In this document: positions 1 to 11,225 of the stretch, one piece after another
How positions within the stretch are numbered: the stretch's first letter is position 1
How the letters are laid out: the number at the start of each line of letters is the position of its first letter
Notes under the pieces: generated by a model
Seen by the model: only the letters and a program-made list of their open reading frames with translations
The model's database searches: none
Told to the model about the DNA's origin: nothing
Translations under genes and position numbers: made by a program
DNA from: Xiphias gladius
Lineage: Eukaryota; Chordata; Actinopteri; Istiophoriformes; Xiphiidae
Length of the DNA: 64,000 nt
Reading direction: 5' to 3'
NCBI RefSeq assembly: GCF_016859285.1
Contig: NC_053414.1
Coordinates: forward strand, 4,142,017 to 4,206,016

Positions 1-196
1 AGTGAGCTGTAGCTATGCAGTTAATACCCGAAGGAAGTAATCACAGTGAGGAAACACAGCACAGAGTAATAGAAATAAGCTGGTTGTATGAAAAGAAATA
101 TTCATATTTAATATTTAAGTAAAAACGTTCCAGAATCCGTTTTACCGTGTGGTGTCCGGAGATGACCTCATCTCAGACAAGTTTCATTATCAATCT

Positions 197-1267
197 TCAG
201 GATTCGTTAACAAGACACTTTTCTACAGGGTCCTTACCGCTGAAGCAGCTGATGCATTGGAAAAGCTGATTGTTTGGTTTGTAACAACGGAATATGTTGT
301 CGTGACCAATCTTAGAATTCCCCAGCTGTTTGAGGGCCTCCTCTGAGTAGGCCTTTTCGATGGTAACATTTTTACTGGTCTTGTCAAACACTTTGAAAAA
401 CACAAAGGCAAACTGCTTCCATTTGGGAAGAATTTCATTAATCATGCTTATGATATTGTACTGATTTGTCAGGTTTGTACATTTTGAACCACATGGGGAA
501 TTAAAGGAGTAGAAGAGTAGAAAATAATCTTTTCCGCTTCTAAATAATGTTTCTATTTTTTCCAAAACACGTCTCTCCGCATGAACGGTATAAGTAATTT
601 TCTCGTCGGGAAATTTGGGTTTTGCAACAACAACCATGGTGTCATTGTTCGAAACTGGGTACACTGAATTATTTAACTGGTTCCTCACTTCCTCAGGAGT
701 GGCTTTCTCAAAGACCTTTTCTAGGGGGCCCTCGATCATTGTATTTGGGATGTTTACAGCCACACTGACCTGGGATTTTATGTTATACCTGCCGAGGGAA
801 ACATACAAAAGGTATTAACTCCACAGCTCAGGAGAAAAGCCACACAGAGAGAAAACACAGTTGAAAAACACAGACAGCGACCGCTCCATCACGCCATCAA
901 CCAAACATTCTGTATGTAGAGGACAAAAATAACGGAGTGGGACTCAAACAACTAATCCATGAAAAACCCTGACGTTTTTAGTGGCGGATTTCGTTGACAT
1001 CTAGTGGTGACTGTTGGTGTAAAGTGTGTTTCCATTTTACATGAAATGAGTCGTGTGATCTGATGTAGATGGAGACTGACAGTGGGTGCAAGGAAAAATA
1101 ACTGGACACCTCCTCAGAGACTAGAAACCACTGGAAACCACCCCGACTCACCTTTGCATGAAGAACTCTACATACTTGGCCAGCTGCTCTTTGGTCATTC
1201 CAGCAAAACTGTTTCCACTGGACAGGAGCAATGTCAGCGTCACAACCGCCCAGCACAGGCCAGACAT
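197..1267 (-). CDS. Secreted AID/APOBEC-like cytidine deaminase family protein (SNAD-like), two coding exons
   Basis: Exon 1 is 1267-1152 and exon 2 is 788-197, stop included; both junctions are GT/AG and agree in phase 2. The joined product is about 235 residues. It opens with a hydrophobic signal peptide (Met, Cys/Trp, then VVTLTLLL, ending near NSFA). The core has HAE (575-583), 26 residues, then SPCGSKC (479-496). This is the zinc-ligand pattern of the cytidine deaminase superfamily, with His and two Cys as ligands and Glu as proton shuttle. A hydrophobic strand (YFLLFYSF) precedes the PC motif, as in AID/APOBEC folds. The Cys pair is separated by three residues, where classical APOBECs have two. 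Fishes are known to carry secreted AID/APOBEC-like deaminases (SNADs) thought to act in immunity; I assign this gene to that group from signal peptide plus motif, not from a search. Substrate and activity are unknown. It is intact in this window and is the left member of a tandem pair. Confidence 0.8.
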
Positions 1268-1910
1268 CTGCACACAGATTTTTTTTTTTTTTCAACAAAA
1301 CAGGGATAATACAGGTAGGAATGTGACTGCAAAAGTTTCATTGTGAAAAAAGTGTTTGTTTTTGCCCCGTGCTGTGTTTTTCACGCCTTGCATCTTTGAG
1401 TTTGGGAAAATCAACGTTCTGCAGACGACATCGTTTTTTACGTTCAGTCTTCCATCGTTTATTTATTTCGATTAGCTGCTTTTGTCACGTGGATCACTTT
1501 GTTTATCAGCCGTTCAGACTCATGTCTGGGCCTGCCTCACAATATTTAATATTGCGCCCGTTCTTTTATAAAAAATACAGTCACAATTGAATTGAACATC
1601 ACTCTTAAAAAGTCATCAGTGTTTAGAAAAAATTTTAAAAAATGGTCGCTCACCTTTATTGTTGCTGCCCAGAGGGTTTTTTAGTCTCAAGAGACAAGAA
1701 CAAAAAAGACATGTCACCATGTTGACATTAATCTCCCAAAGTGCTTTTTCAGTTATTCATTTGAACACCCCATGCCCTTTGAACCAGAAAAGAATTAAAT
1801 TTAGCTGCTGTTTTTTTTTATGCTACACAAACATCTTCTACAATACAAAACACTCACTGCCAATTTATATCAAAACCCTATTGCGGATTTTTTTACCGTG
1901 AATATTTTAC

Positions 1911-2012
1911 CTGCTTTGCTGGGGAAAGATGTTTAATGGATTCCGTCCACACCTCCGGTGTCTAACTGCCGCTGCTGTGAATGCGGAGGCGGAGGGAGGC
2001 GACATCTTTATA
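1911..2012 (-). promoter_or_regulatory. TATA box and non-coding first exon of deaminase gene 1
   Basis: Read on the minus strand, a TATAAA box (2012-2007) is followed about 70-100 bases later by CCCCAGCAAAGCAG and a consensus donor (exon end 1911, then gtaaaa). The same exon end, CCAAAGCAG followed by gtaaaa, and a TATA box at the same relative position occur upstream of gene 2. This supports a short untranslated first exon with transcription starting near 1980. The start site itself is inferred. Confidence 0.6.
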
Positions 2013-2059
2013 AAGCAGAGGGCAACACCAGCCAGATCCTGGGAGTGGCACCGTACCCT

Positions 2060-3813
2060 TATCTCAACATTCGGATTTCCTCTTTTCATGTGTTCGGCAC
2101 TGCAGCGAAAGCCCCACGCCTCACACGTCCACCAAAATACATGAGATAATATGCAATGACTTAGAAGGACATGAATTCATGTGACTGATTTGATCACTCA
2201 TTATTGGTTTCTTAACTTTCTGACCAGGTGAATTATCTGAGAACACATACTCTGTTCTTTCAGGGCCGAGGTATGAGAGAGTAAAACATTCAAACACACA
2301 CACGTATACATGTAACATATGTCACATATGTTTGAGTTACATCCAAAAGGGAAAGCGATGGGGTCGTTGGTTATGAACTTCCCAACAATGAATTTCACAA
2401 ACTAGTTGGCAACTTGCCGCGGAGACACCGCTCGGTCCGGCACCGAGAGTGTCTCTTTCTGTTAATTTTAAAAAAAAAAAAAAGTTTTCATATCGGCGCA
2501 CATCGGCCAATGTATACGCCGATACCATTATATCTGTGACTGGCCGATATCCTCCGATATAATCAGAAAACCGATATATCGGTCCGGCTCTACGACTTTC
2601 TGTTTATTGACTTTGACTATTTACTTGGACTCAATACATTTACAATAAAAACAATCGGTTTGCTTTTCTTCTAACCTCGAAAGAGGCCTTCTGAGATCTG
2701 TGCTGCCTCTGTGAGCAAATGTTGTGTTTTGAAGACGGGAAAACCAAGTCTGCCTGTTCATGATGACCTGCAGATTGAGGAGGGAGACTTCAACGTAAAT
2801 CGAGAGTCGAGGGCTGAGTCACGTCCTACACTGAGGTGTCGGCTCTGAGGTGTGTACCTCACAAGATGAAGAAATGTTTACAGCGTGGAGATGTGGGTTG
2901 AATACACACACAGCCACATATTTTCTTTACCAGCTGCAGTTTCAGTAACTGATAACATTGTCTCCTCTTCTGGATTAAAACGGTTTGGTGTCACCAGCGG
3001 CACCTCTGACCTTTCCACCGTTAAAACTCTGAATGGTACCCGCATCGCTCTGTCAAACTGTCAGTCGAGGCGTAAATTCAACATTTGACCCAGCGATTGA
3101 AAACATCTTAACGAGGCTTTCTCTATAGAAATAAAGATTGCCCGTCTTTTCTAAACCGTAAAACTGCCGTTGAGTCAACGTATATTTCTGAACTTGGTAA
3201 CAGAGACATGTGTCTCTGTTCTGTCATGTTCGCTGCCCTGGTATCACTTCAGCAGCGGACCCAGTCTGTCACACTGGGTTACAAGAATCTCACGTTAGCC
3301 ATCTATGAAGATCTACTGTTAATGCTTCCAAACTGCCTCGCGTCTCTTTCCTCATTCAAATCTCGTGACTAAAGCACGGGATCCAACGATTGCTCAACCT
3401 TAAACGGTCTGTATGCGCGTACAACCTTTGCAGAACTCGTTGCGGTGTTCACATTTGAAATGGATTGCAGGGTTTCCCCCACCATCGCGAGTCAGGCGCA
3501 TTGCCTGAGCCGAATGAGCCCGTCGGGAGGGGCTACCAACTTGTTATCAGTCGTCACGAGTTGATTTCCTCCGTCGCAGCGAAACCCACTACACGAGCCT
3601 TCGGAAACTCCTGCAGGTTGGCGGTGCCGGCGAAACAACCTTGGCGCTGACTCACTCTAAAAAAAGACTCACGACAAACGAACCCGCAGGCCGCCGGCTA
3701 GCCCAGCACCATTAAGGCTACAAACAAACCCACGATTCAACACCCTCTTGGTAAAACACTGTAGTTACACTGGGAACCATCTCCAGTCAGGAAAAAAAAA
3801 AATCTGATGTTGT
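2060..3813. other. Intergenic stretch between deaminase gene 1 and the retrovirus
   Basis: No gene is recognised. The stretch holds short low-complexity patches (A-rich run at 2470, CA-rich at 2295) and a dispersed repeat at 2485-2596. The block at 3465-3655 is GC-richer than its surroundings, but its open frame resembles nothing I know. Confidence 0.5.
2485..2596. repeat. Dispersed ATCGG-rich repeat
   Basis: The segment is built from repeated ATCGGC / CCGATAT words in both orientations, ending in CCGATATATCGGTCCGGCTC. Sequences of this look are common dispersed repeats in fish genomes. The class is not determined; a MITE or SINE remnant is possible. Confidence 0.45.
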
Positions 3814-3817
3814 GGAC

Positions 3818-4019
3818 TGAAAGGTTATTTTTATGTGTTTTTATATATGATCTTGTTATGAGACTAAAAGAAAGCAGCTTATGGAGCTTATTAAACTCAG
3901 GTGCTGGTACTAAACAGAGGTGTTATTCTGCAAGGAATGCATCCAAAGATATATGGTTGTCTATATGTGACAAACGACCCCTTATATGGAGGCGGCAGGA
4001 CAGTGTGAAAAACCGTCCT
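3818..4019 (+). repeat. LTR1, 3'-truncated
   Basis: It aligns base for base with the first 200 bases of LTR2 (4899 onward). Just after ACCGTCCT it jumps to leader sequence equivalent to 5785. The R region, U5 and primer site, about 680 bases in copy B, are therefore missing. The left boundary is proved by TG next to the GGAC duplication. Confidence 0.85.
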
Positions 4020-4898
4020 GGGGGGCTATCTTTTATGTTTTTACCCGTGAAAGGGGTTGAGCTTGTGATCCCTAAACCGTTGTCAGAAATTCCATATTGG
4101 AGCAACCCAACGGTGGTCTAAGAGACTGTGTGATTATTTGGGAAATTGTGTAAAATTGACTATAATAAAAGTGGCCAACAATAAAAGTGGGTGGTAGGTA
4201 CAACGGTGTCTCTGTTGAAGTTTAGTCCAGGTGTCTGAACTGCAAAAACGTGTGGGGGTAACCTAACGGCGATAACAAACCACACTGTAAAAGTGTGCGC
4301 AGTTCATAGGGTCAGTGGTTTGGGTGTTTTGCCTTACAAACTGACTGGCCATTGGGGAGGATAAAAATTAATTTTCTCCCAACAGATAGCGAGAGGACTG
4401 GTGAGTAAAACAATTTACATACACGTAAGTGCACCACAAGAGACAGACAAAAAATATGTAAAAAATGTGATGAGATGTGGGAAGAGGTGCAGGACAGATG
4501 GAAGGCAGAGAAGAGGGGAGGAGGCCGACTCCGTTTCTTCTCTAAATTAGAGACAGAGGCTAAAGAAATGCTAGAGGAGCATGAGAAGAGCAGTCCTTCA
4601 CTCTTACAGCAGAGTACATGGAGTAAGGAGCGACAGAAAAATAGATAAAAAGAGAGCTCTGTTACACAAAATTGCATTAGCTTGTGGCGCATTGTTCCCT
4701 GAAAATAATAAACAGACACAATCAGCCCCGTCCTCGCCTGCAGGGAAAGGAGCCCAAGGTTCCAGCCAACTTTACCCAGCGTCATCAAATGCCACTGCGG
4801 GGGAAGAAGGAAGAGGATGACGAGGATGAGACCGTAAAGGTGGCTGCCACTTGGGAATGATGTTGATCTCAGAAGTTATCTGAGATCAAAAGGGGGTC
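4020..4898 (+). pseudogene. Copy A: leader and gag start fused to the env tail by internal deletion
   Basis: Positions 4028-4779 nearly repeat the leader and 5' gag of copy B (5786-6540). Homology then breaks into very short patches and resumes at 4811 with the last codons of env plus the polypurine tract, matching 13607-13695. Everything between, i.e. most of gag, pol and env, is gone. The copy shares with copy B the frame break in the first part of gag, so that break predates the duplication or is a family trait. Confidence 0.8.
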
Positions 4899-5496
4899 TG
4901 AAGGGTTATTTTTATGTGTTTTTATATATGATCTCGTTATGAGACTAAAAGAAAGCAGCTTATGGAGCTTATTAAACTCAGGTGCTGGTACTAAACAGAG
5001 GTGTTATTCTGCAAGGAATGCACCCACAGACATATGGTTGTCTATATGTGACAAAAAACCCCTTATATGGAGGCGGCAGGACAGTTTGAGAAACCGTCCT
5101 TCGGTGTTGTGTAGTGTCTTGTCTTTTTCTACAGATAAGTCGTTAAATGGGGAGAGTCAATCATGTCCAGAGTGAAGTGTCCGTACGAGGGAGGCACATA
5201 CCTGAGGAGTGACGGAGGTCTCAGCCAATAAGAAGATGACCGTGCCGACAATGTTATTTACTATGTTTAAACCTAATATCTGCCGGACCAGGGAGAGAAT
5301 AGTCACTCAGACTTCGTGAACTGATGTGGATGCTGTATGCTCGTCAGGGATGCAGAGTCTGGTCCAGAGCTCCGTGAGCAGCCTCTTTAAGACACGGCTG
5401 TATTTTAATAAATAGATGTGAATTTAACTTTTTGCGTCCTGCATACTTCACTAAACGAATGCGTGAGTCCTGATGTTTTGAAGGATGGACTCAACA
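4899..5496 (+). repeat. LTR2, complete internal LTR
   Basis: It begins TGAAGGG directly after a polypurine tract and ends ACTCAACA directly before a primer binding site. It therefore serves as 3' LTR of copy A and 5' LTR of copy B. It carries a polyadenylation-type AATAAA near 5404. LTR3 differs by scattered substitutions and lacks about 26 bases around 5060-5090. Confidence 0.88.
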
Positions 5497-5499
5497 ATT

Positions 5500-5517
5500 T
5501 GGTGAAGCCGACGTGAT
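5500..5517 (+). other. Primer binding site, tRNA-Trp-like
   Basis: Three bases after the CA end of LTR2 lies TGGTGAAGCCGACGTGAT. From knowledge of tRNA 3' ends, the tRNA-Trp complement is TGGTGACCCCGACGTGAT, so 16 of 18 bases agree. tRNA-Trp priming is inferred from this match. Confidence 0.75.
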
Positions 5518-6070
5518 GAAGGCAGGAATTTTTTAATTAAAACTTTTTCGTTTTTAAAGGGGGTCTAATCAGCCAGTCACGAGGGAAGGAAGAGCTCTAG
5601 CACTCAAGCTAAAGATAAGAAATAATAAAGGACCGACCCGGCTAAGTGCGGAAATCCTCGATAGCAAGGTCAATAAGTCTATCAATGAGGCGTCGCTGAA
5701 AAAGTCGTTTAAAGGACCAGGGGAGCGAGCGTGGAGCGGCGATCTAGGATAGTTCGCTGCAGAGTGTTTAGATTTAGCAGTTATTATCTTTTATGTTTTT
5801 ACCCGTGAGAGGGGTTGAGCTTGTGATCCCTAAACCGTTGTCAGAAATTCCATATTGGAGCAACCCAACGGTGGTCTAAGAGACTGTGTGATTATTTGGG
5901 AAATTGTGTAAAATTGACTATAATAAAAGTGGCCAACAATAAAAGTGGGTGGTAGGTACAACGGTGTCTCTGTTGAAGTTTAGTCCAGGTGTCTGAACTG
6001 CAAAAACGTGTGGGGGTAACCTAACGGCGATAACAAACCACACTGTAAAAGTGTGCGCAGTTCATAGGGT
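5518..6070 (+). other. Retroviral leader, untranslated
   Basis: The stretch lies between the primer site and gag and has no convincing open frame. From 5786 onward it is duplicated at 4028 onward in copy A. It would contain packaging signals in a live virus, but none is identified. Confidence 0.6.
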
Positions 6071-6204
6071 CAGTGGTTTGGGTGTTTTGCATCACAAACT
6101 GACTGGCCATTGGGGAGGATAAAAATTAATTTTCTCCCAACAGATAGCGAGAGGACTGGTGAGTAAAACAATTTACATACACGTAAGTGCACCACAAGAG
6201 ACAG

Positions 6205-7319
6205 ACAAAAAATATGTAAAAAATGTGATGAGATGTGGGAAGAGGTGCAGGACAGATGGAAGGCAGAGAAGAGGGGAGGAGGCCTACTCCGTTTCTTCTC
6301 TAAATTAGAGACAGAGGCTAAAGAAATGCTAGAGGAGCATGAGAAGAGCAGTCCTTCACTCTTACAGCAGAGTACATGGAGTAAGGAGCGACAGAAAAAT
6401 AGATAAAAAGAGAGCTCTGTTACACAAAATTGCATTAGCTTGTGGCGCATTGTTCCCTGAAAATAATAAACAGACACAATCAGCCCCGTCCTCGCCTGCA
6501 GGGAAAGGAGCTCAAGGTTCCAGCCAACTTTACCCAGCGCTGAATATTAAAGGGGAGCCAACTGCTCCTCCAGCTTATCAAATGCCAGTCGTTTCAGTAC
6601 AGGGAGTGTTAGACATGAAGGAGGAATCTGACGAGATGTTAGACAGAGCAAGAACAGAGAGAAATAGACTAAGAACGATAGAGCTGCAAACATTAGAGGA
6701 AGACATTCGGGACACGCAGAGACGCATGCGCACCCTAGCACTGATCGGAGAGGAAGAAGACTCACCGAGAAGGGGGCTATCTACCACTGCGGCACCGCTC
6801 GACAGTGGTGTTTGTCTTATAGACATAAATCAACCGGCTCAGACTACAACGCCAGTGTGTCCCGGCGCACAGACACTTCCAGCGCGCTCTACACCAGGAG
6901 AGGCAGGAATGCTTTCAGGTCTACCATTCATTTCTAGCATGCAGAGAGAGGTCGATCCACCACTCGCACATTTCAGCACACTAGCTACCGGTCAGATAGA
7001 GCAAGATGACAAAAGGGAAAAGAAAAGAATAATTACACCCGTTCCTGCAGCACGGGCAAGACAGGAGCAGGGTGAGGAAGAAGACGCAGTCGGTGAGGAC
7101 ACTGAGACAGAACTTAGTGGATCAGAGGACAGCATAGAATGTCAACCAGTAGAAATCCTTCGGTTAAGCGGTACTTTCACCAGAAATCAGGAGCCACCGC
7201 CGGCTCAGCATTCCTATTATTTACGCTCTACAGCCAGACCAACACAGAAAAAGGTAATACAGCAGAAAGCGCATATGATGCCATTAGTAGCCCGCCCAGC
7301 AGGGGGTGCTATATATTAG
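6205..7319 (+). pseudogene. gag: Gag, matrix and linker part (broken)
   Basis: One frame from about 6220 codes for a basic, helix-like matrix stretch (GGGLLRFFSKLETEAKEM and onward) and stops near 6400 at an A-rich run. The product continues in another frame to a TAG at 7317-7319. That second frame carries a PPAY late-domain-like motif near 6567-6581, a charged coiled-coil-like segment (about 6610-6740), and an acidic, proline-rich linker. It should encode the membrane-binding and budding portion of Gag. The frame break near 6400 is identical in copy A. Confidence 0.7.
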
Positions 7320-7852
7320 CCCTTTTCCTTCACAGACATGAATTGTTTGGTGGAGAAGCTACCACCTCAGGAGGGGGACCGTGGATGAGACAATTCTGCC
7401 AGCTGACTATGGGTTATACCTTAGCTTTGGCGGACTGGAGGGCCTTGTTGGGCAGACAGGTAGGGGAACATGAGGTGTTACAGGTGGAGATGATTTCTCA
7501 CACTGCTCAGTTACCACAAGAAACACCCTTTGCTAGATATGCCACAGCCATAGGAACTGCAATGAGAACTAAATATCCAGTGCCTCAGGGAGCAGTACAC
7601 TCATTAGTGTTTAAAATAAAAGATGATGAAGATGTGCCCTCATTTTTGCTTAAGTGTAGGGGACAGTGGATTGACATGGCAGGAATAGATCCTGGCCAAG
7701 ATCCAGTTCAAACAACACTACTTAGAAAAGCAGTAATGGAAGGCATGCCTAAGGCTGTTAAAACGGCCATGGAGCTCAACCCTGATATTCCGGGATGCGA
7801 CTCTGAGAAGTGGGAGAAACATTTGGCACATCATCTAAAAGTCACAGAATGA
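7319..7852 (+). pseudogene. gag: Gag capsid domain (frame-shifted from matrix)
   Basis: After the TAG at 7317-7319 and a further shift near 7375, a third frame runs to 7852. It has capsid character: WMRQFCQLTMGY, the start of an alpha-helical domain, then QDPVQTTLLRKAVMEGMP, similar in position to the major homology region. The cleavage site and N-terminus cannot be placed. It is non-functional as a continuous Gag. Confidence 0.7.
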
Positions 7853-7883
7853 AAAAACAGAAATTAGCAATAATCAATCTCAA

Positions 7884-9053
7884 TTGGTGAAATTACAATT
7901 AGATTTAGCCAGAAAACAGTTCAATACTGACAAGAAACAATCAAAACAAATGGTGCAACAGGCGGATTCGTTTTTTGATTCCCCTGATCTGTATCCTATG
8001 CCTGACTGGTTGACTCAGCCGCACCATCATCATCAGATGCTGATGAGGGGCGGGTTTGGTGGGGGGCGTGGGCGCGGAGGCCACAGTAGGGGTAGTTACG
8101 ATGGATTTAGGAGCAATCAGTGGTCTCGCCGTCCACGTTCACAAGATCAGTGTTGGGTCTGCGGACAAGGTGGACATTGGGCTAGGGATTTCACCAACAG
8201 AACACAACAAGAAGGCATGCAGGCAAACAGTGGGGCTGCACATCAAGCGCCCAATGCCAACGTCGCGCCAGGGGGTCATTTTCCAAGCATGTACCCTCGT
8301 GATCAATATGGACGGGGCCCGGGAACACTGAGCCATGTGGAACTGGTGGACCCCTACATGGTTATGGCTGTAAATGAAGGTAAGCTGCCATTTCTAGTGG
8401 ATACTGGAGCATGTTATTCAACACTCACATGTGATATGGCACCTGCAACCTTATCAAATGACTCTGTACATGTGTTCGGTTTCTCAGGAAAAAATGAAGC
8501 TCTGCCATTAACCAAGCCATTGAATGTTCAGGTGGCTAGTCAGTCTTTCCATCATCAGTTTGTCAACTCATGCCCCGTCAACCTTATGGGACGAGATATG
8601 TTGGTCAAATGTGGGACGTCTGTGTTGTGCAGCCCTGATGGAATAACAGTTACATTTCCTAATGGTGTCTCTACGAACTGTTCGTTGCCATCGATCTCCA
8701 CCACCTCTCACATGATGCTAGCTGCAGACGTTACACCTCAGGCTGCAGTGTGGGCAGACATCTACTGGGGTCAACTACTGCCTGAAAATCCACAATCGAA
8801 CGGATTGCTGTCGCTGTTTACTCAGTGGCGCCCCTGGCTGCAGGCCTTAGAGCCCTATGCTTCACCCACCGACCCGTTTCATGTCACTCTGTATTATGAT
8901 CGTGGTTGTAATGAGGTTTACCAGCAGGCTTTTTATTCCCAGGTGGAAGGTCAACATAGGCACATTGACTCTCCTTGTGTCTTGGTGGGACCTGAGGGCG
9001 TTTTTCTGCCCTGGTCACTCTCACCCCTGATCAAATGTTGCGGTATGAAATGA
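7884..9053 (+). pseudogene. gag-pro: Nucleocapsid and aspartic protease
   Basis: This is a 389-codon open frame. Residues 55-75 are Gly/Arg rich (RGG-type), followed by a zinc knuckle at 8151-8192 reading CWVCGQGGHWARDF. The expected fourth ligand, Cys, is Phe (TTC). Downstream is the protease active-site triplet DTGA (8400-8411) in the context LVDTGACYSTL, with a later MGRDML resembling the family's GRD motif. In retroviruses the first part binds RNA and the second cleaves the polyproteins. The frame is open, but the knuckle is damaged. Confidence 0.8.
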
Positions 9054-10044
9054 GTGGAGAGGCGTCGCCTCATGTTACTCTGATGGTACACGCCGACCAC
9101 CAGGCAAAAGATTTGGGTCCTATGTGTAAGAGGTTGACTGCAGTGATTGATTGGCAGCCAACTCAGATCCCTGCATTGTCCTATAGCCCCTCCTTTAAGT
9201 CTTATAAAATCACTCACCATACTACTGACATTGTTGAACTGGAACATAGACAGATCGAGCGTTTCCATGGTAGAGAAAAGACTGATCATGAATTTGCCAT
9301 TCTTATGCTTGACTCTCTCCCATCTTCTCTGTGGTCATCAGGTCCCACTGGCGTGGGGTTTTGTAAATATGCCTCACCTATCACCTTTCAATATAATACA
9401 TCTCAGCCCTTCTGGCAACCCCAGTATAGACACAAATCAGAGGCAGAGGAAGGTATTGCAGACACAATGGAGGGATTATTGAAAGCAGGGGTACTGGAAA
9501 ATCCCACTCATCCTGGAACACGCCCATTTTACCTGTCGAAAAGAAATACCGCATGGCACATGATCTCAGGAAGATTAACTCCATTATTACTACACCTACT
9601 GTCCCTGTACCTAACCCCTACACGGCCATGTCTGCTATCAATCCACAACATCAATGGTTCACATGTATGGATCTGGCCAATGCCTTTTTCTGTTTACCAT
9701 TAGCAGAGGACCTCAGAGATATTTTCTCTTTCACATACAAAGGCAGAAAGTTGCGCTACACTAGACTACCACAAGGGTTTGTTTTATCACCAGGCATCTT
9801 TAATCAGGTACTCAGACAACAATTGAATGATCTAATTCTACCACAAGGTGTAGTTCTGATCCAGTATGTTGATGGTTTGTTGATCGCCGCTCCCACTGCT
9901 GATCTTTGTTTGAAAAGTACCAAACAATTATTAGGTCACCTACACCACATGGGTTTCAAGGTTGCGCGTAACAAATTGCAGTGCTGTCGTCAGTCTGTCA
10001 CCTTTTTAGGCCGCGTCATCTCCGCCTCAGGAACTTCTGTCTAA
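9035..10044 (+). pseudogene. pol: Reverse transcriptase (frameshift and catalytic mutation)
   Basis: The N-terminal fingers run in one frame to about 9535, then a single-base shift moves the rest into the frame of 9553-10044. Conserved blocks are seen: HDLRKIN, FTCMDLANAFF (motif A, Asp present), LPQGFVLSPGIFN (motif B), and YVDG at 9865-9876 in place of YVDD (GAT kept, next codon GGT). The second catalytic aspartate is therefore lost. It ends at TAA 10042-10044. The element cannot make active RT from this copy. Confidence 0.85.
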
Positions 10045-10098
10045 GGTACACATCGCTCTGCGATTCTCCAACACCCTAAACCTGTCACGGTTAAAGAC

Positions 10099-11160
10099 AT
10101 GTTATCATTTTTAGGCCTAGCAGGTTTTAGCAGACATTTCGTTCATTCATTCTGTGATCTCACGTCACCTCTCCGCGCCATGGTAAACGCAGAGGGGATG
10201 CGCAATGTCACCGCTCTTCTAACCTGGACTACAGAATCCGAAACCGCTTTTATTAATCTGAAACAAGCACTCTCCCAGGCGGCTGATCTCGCTGTTCCTG
10301 ACTACTCTTCTCTGTTTTTTCTTGATGTTTCTGTAAAAGCACATACGGCCTATGGGGTGCTTTTCCAGAAAAAAGGGGGAGGTAGACAGGTATTGATGTA
10401 TACGAGTGCAGTGCTTGATCCCACAGAAGTGAGACACCCAGCGGGTAGCAAAACTCTACAAAAAACTGCACACATAGTCATGGGACATGCACTGACAGTA
10501 TTAACAACGCACAGCATAGTTGCATACGTTAACTCAGCCACATTTACAATGACCTCACTGACACAGAACAGGTTAGAAAAGCTCCTAGGTGCAGCTCACA
10601 TCACATACACTCATGAAGGCATCAACATGGCAGATAGCATGACAGAAGGCACACCACACAAATGTGAGGACAGGGTTCAGAGAGATAACAAGCTTAGACC
10701 TGATTTGAAAAGTGAAGCCATAAAAAATGCAGACGAAGACCTGTTTACAGACGGGTGCTGTTATAGGCACCCAGAGCTAGGATTACAATGCAGTGATCAG
10801 ACAAGTCAAAAGTGGGTGAATGGAGACTGTGATATCAGAGAAAATGCAGAGAAAAGTATCAGCACAAATAGCAGAATTAAAAGCTGTAATAGAAGCCTTG
10901 AAACAAGCAGAAGGAAAGAAAGTAAACATTTTCACTGATTCAGCTTATGTGTCAGGAGCAATACATGTAGGTCTAGGGCAATGGCAAAGAGCAGGATTTA
11001 GGACGATAGTAGGAACACCGATTAAACATGAAAAAGAAATGCAGGAACTAGCAGAAGTACTGATGAAACCAAAAGCAGTAGCCATCATCAAATGTAAGGG
11101 ACACGACAGTGCAGACACATTGATCGCTAAAGGGAACAATGAGGCCGATTGAGTAGCCAA
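10099..11160 (+). pseudogene. pol: RT connection and RNase H
   Basis: Two overlapping frames (10099-10938 and 10820-11152) carry FLGLAGFSRHFV (start of thumb/connection), the RNase H segment LFTDGCCYR, then the second RNase H block with FTDSAYV and KGHDSADTLIAKGNNEAD. Here TDG/TDS supply Asp residues and the C-terminal NxxAD supplies another. A frame change lies near 10830-10860, and a TGA at 11150-11152 interrupts the usual continuation. Confidence 0.8.
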
Positions 11161-11225
11161 ACAGACAGCTGGCTACAAGCCACAATTCATGATGTTACAA
11201 GCTGAGCCAGGTGTAACAGAGATTC

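Noticed and set aside
3465..3650. 61-codon frame in a GC-richer block before the retrovirus
   Set aside because: No recognisable domain, no splice context, and no sign of coding bias.
4312..4788. Minus-strand frames of 135-158 codons present in both retroviral copies (also 6070-6477)
   Set aside because: They lie antisense to the leader and gag matrix part and are duplicated simply because the proviral copies are duplicated.
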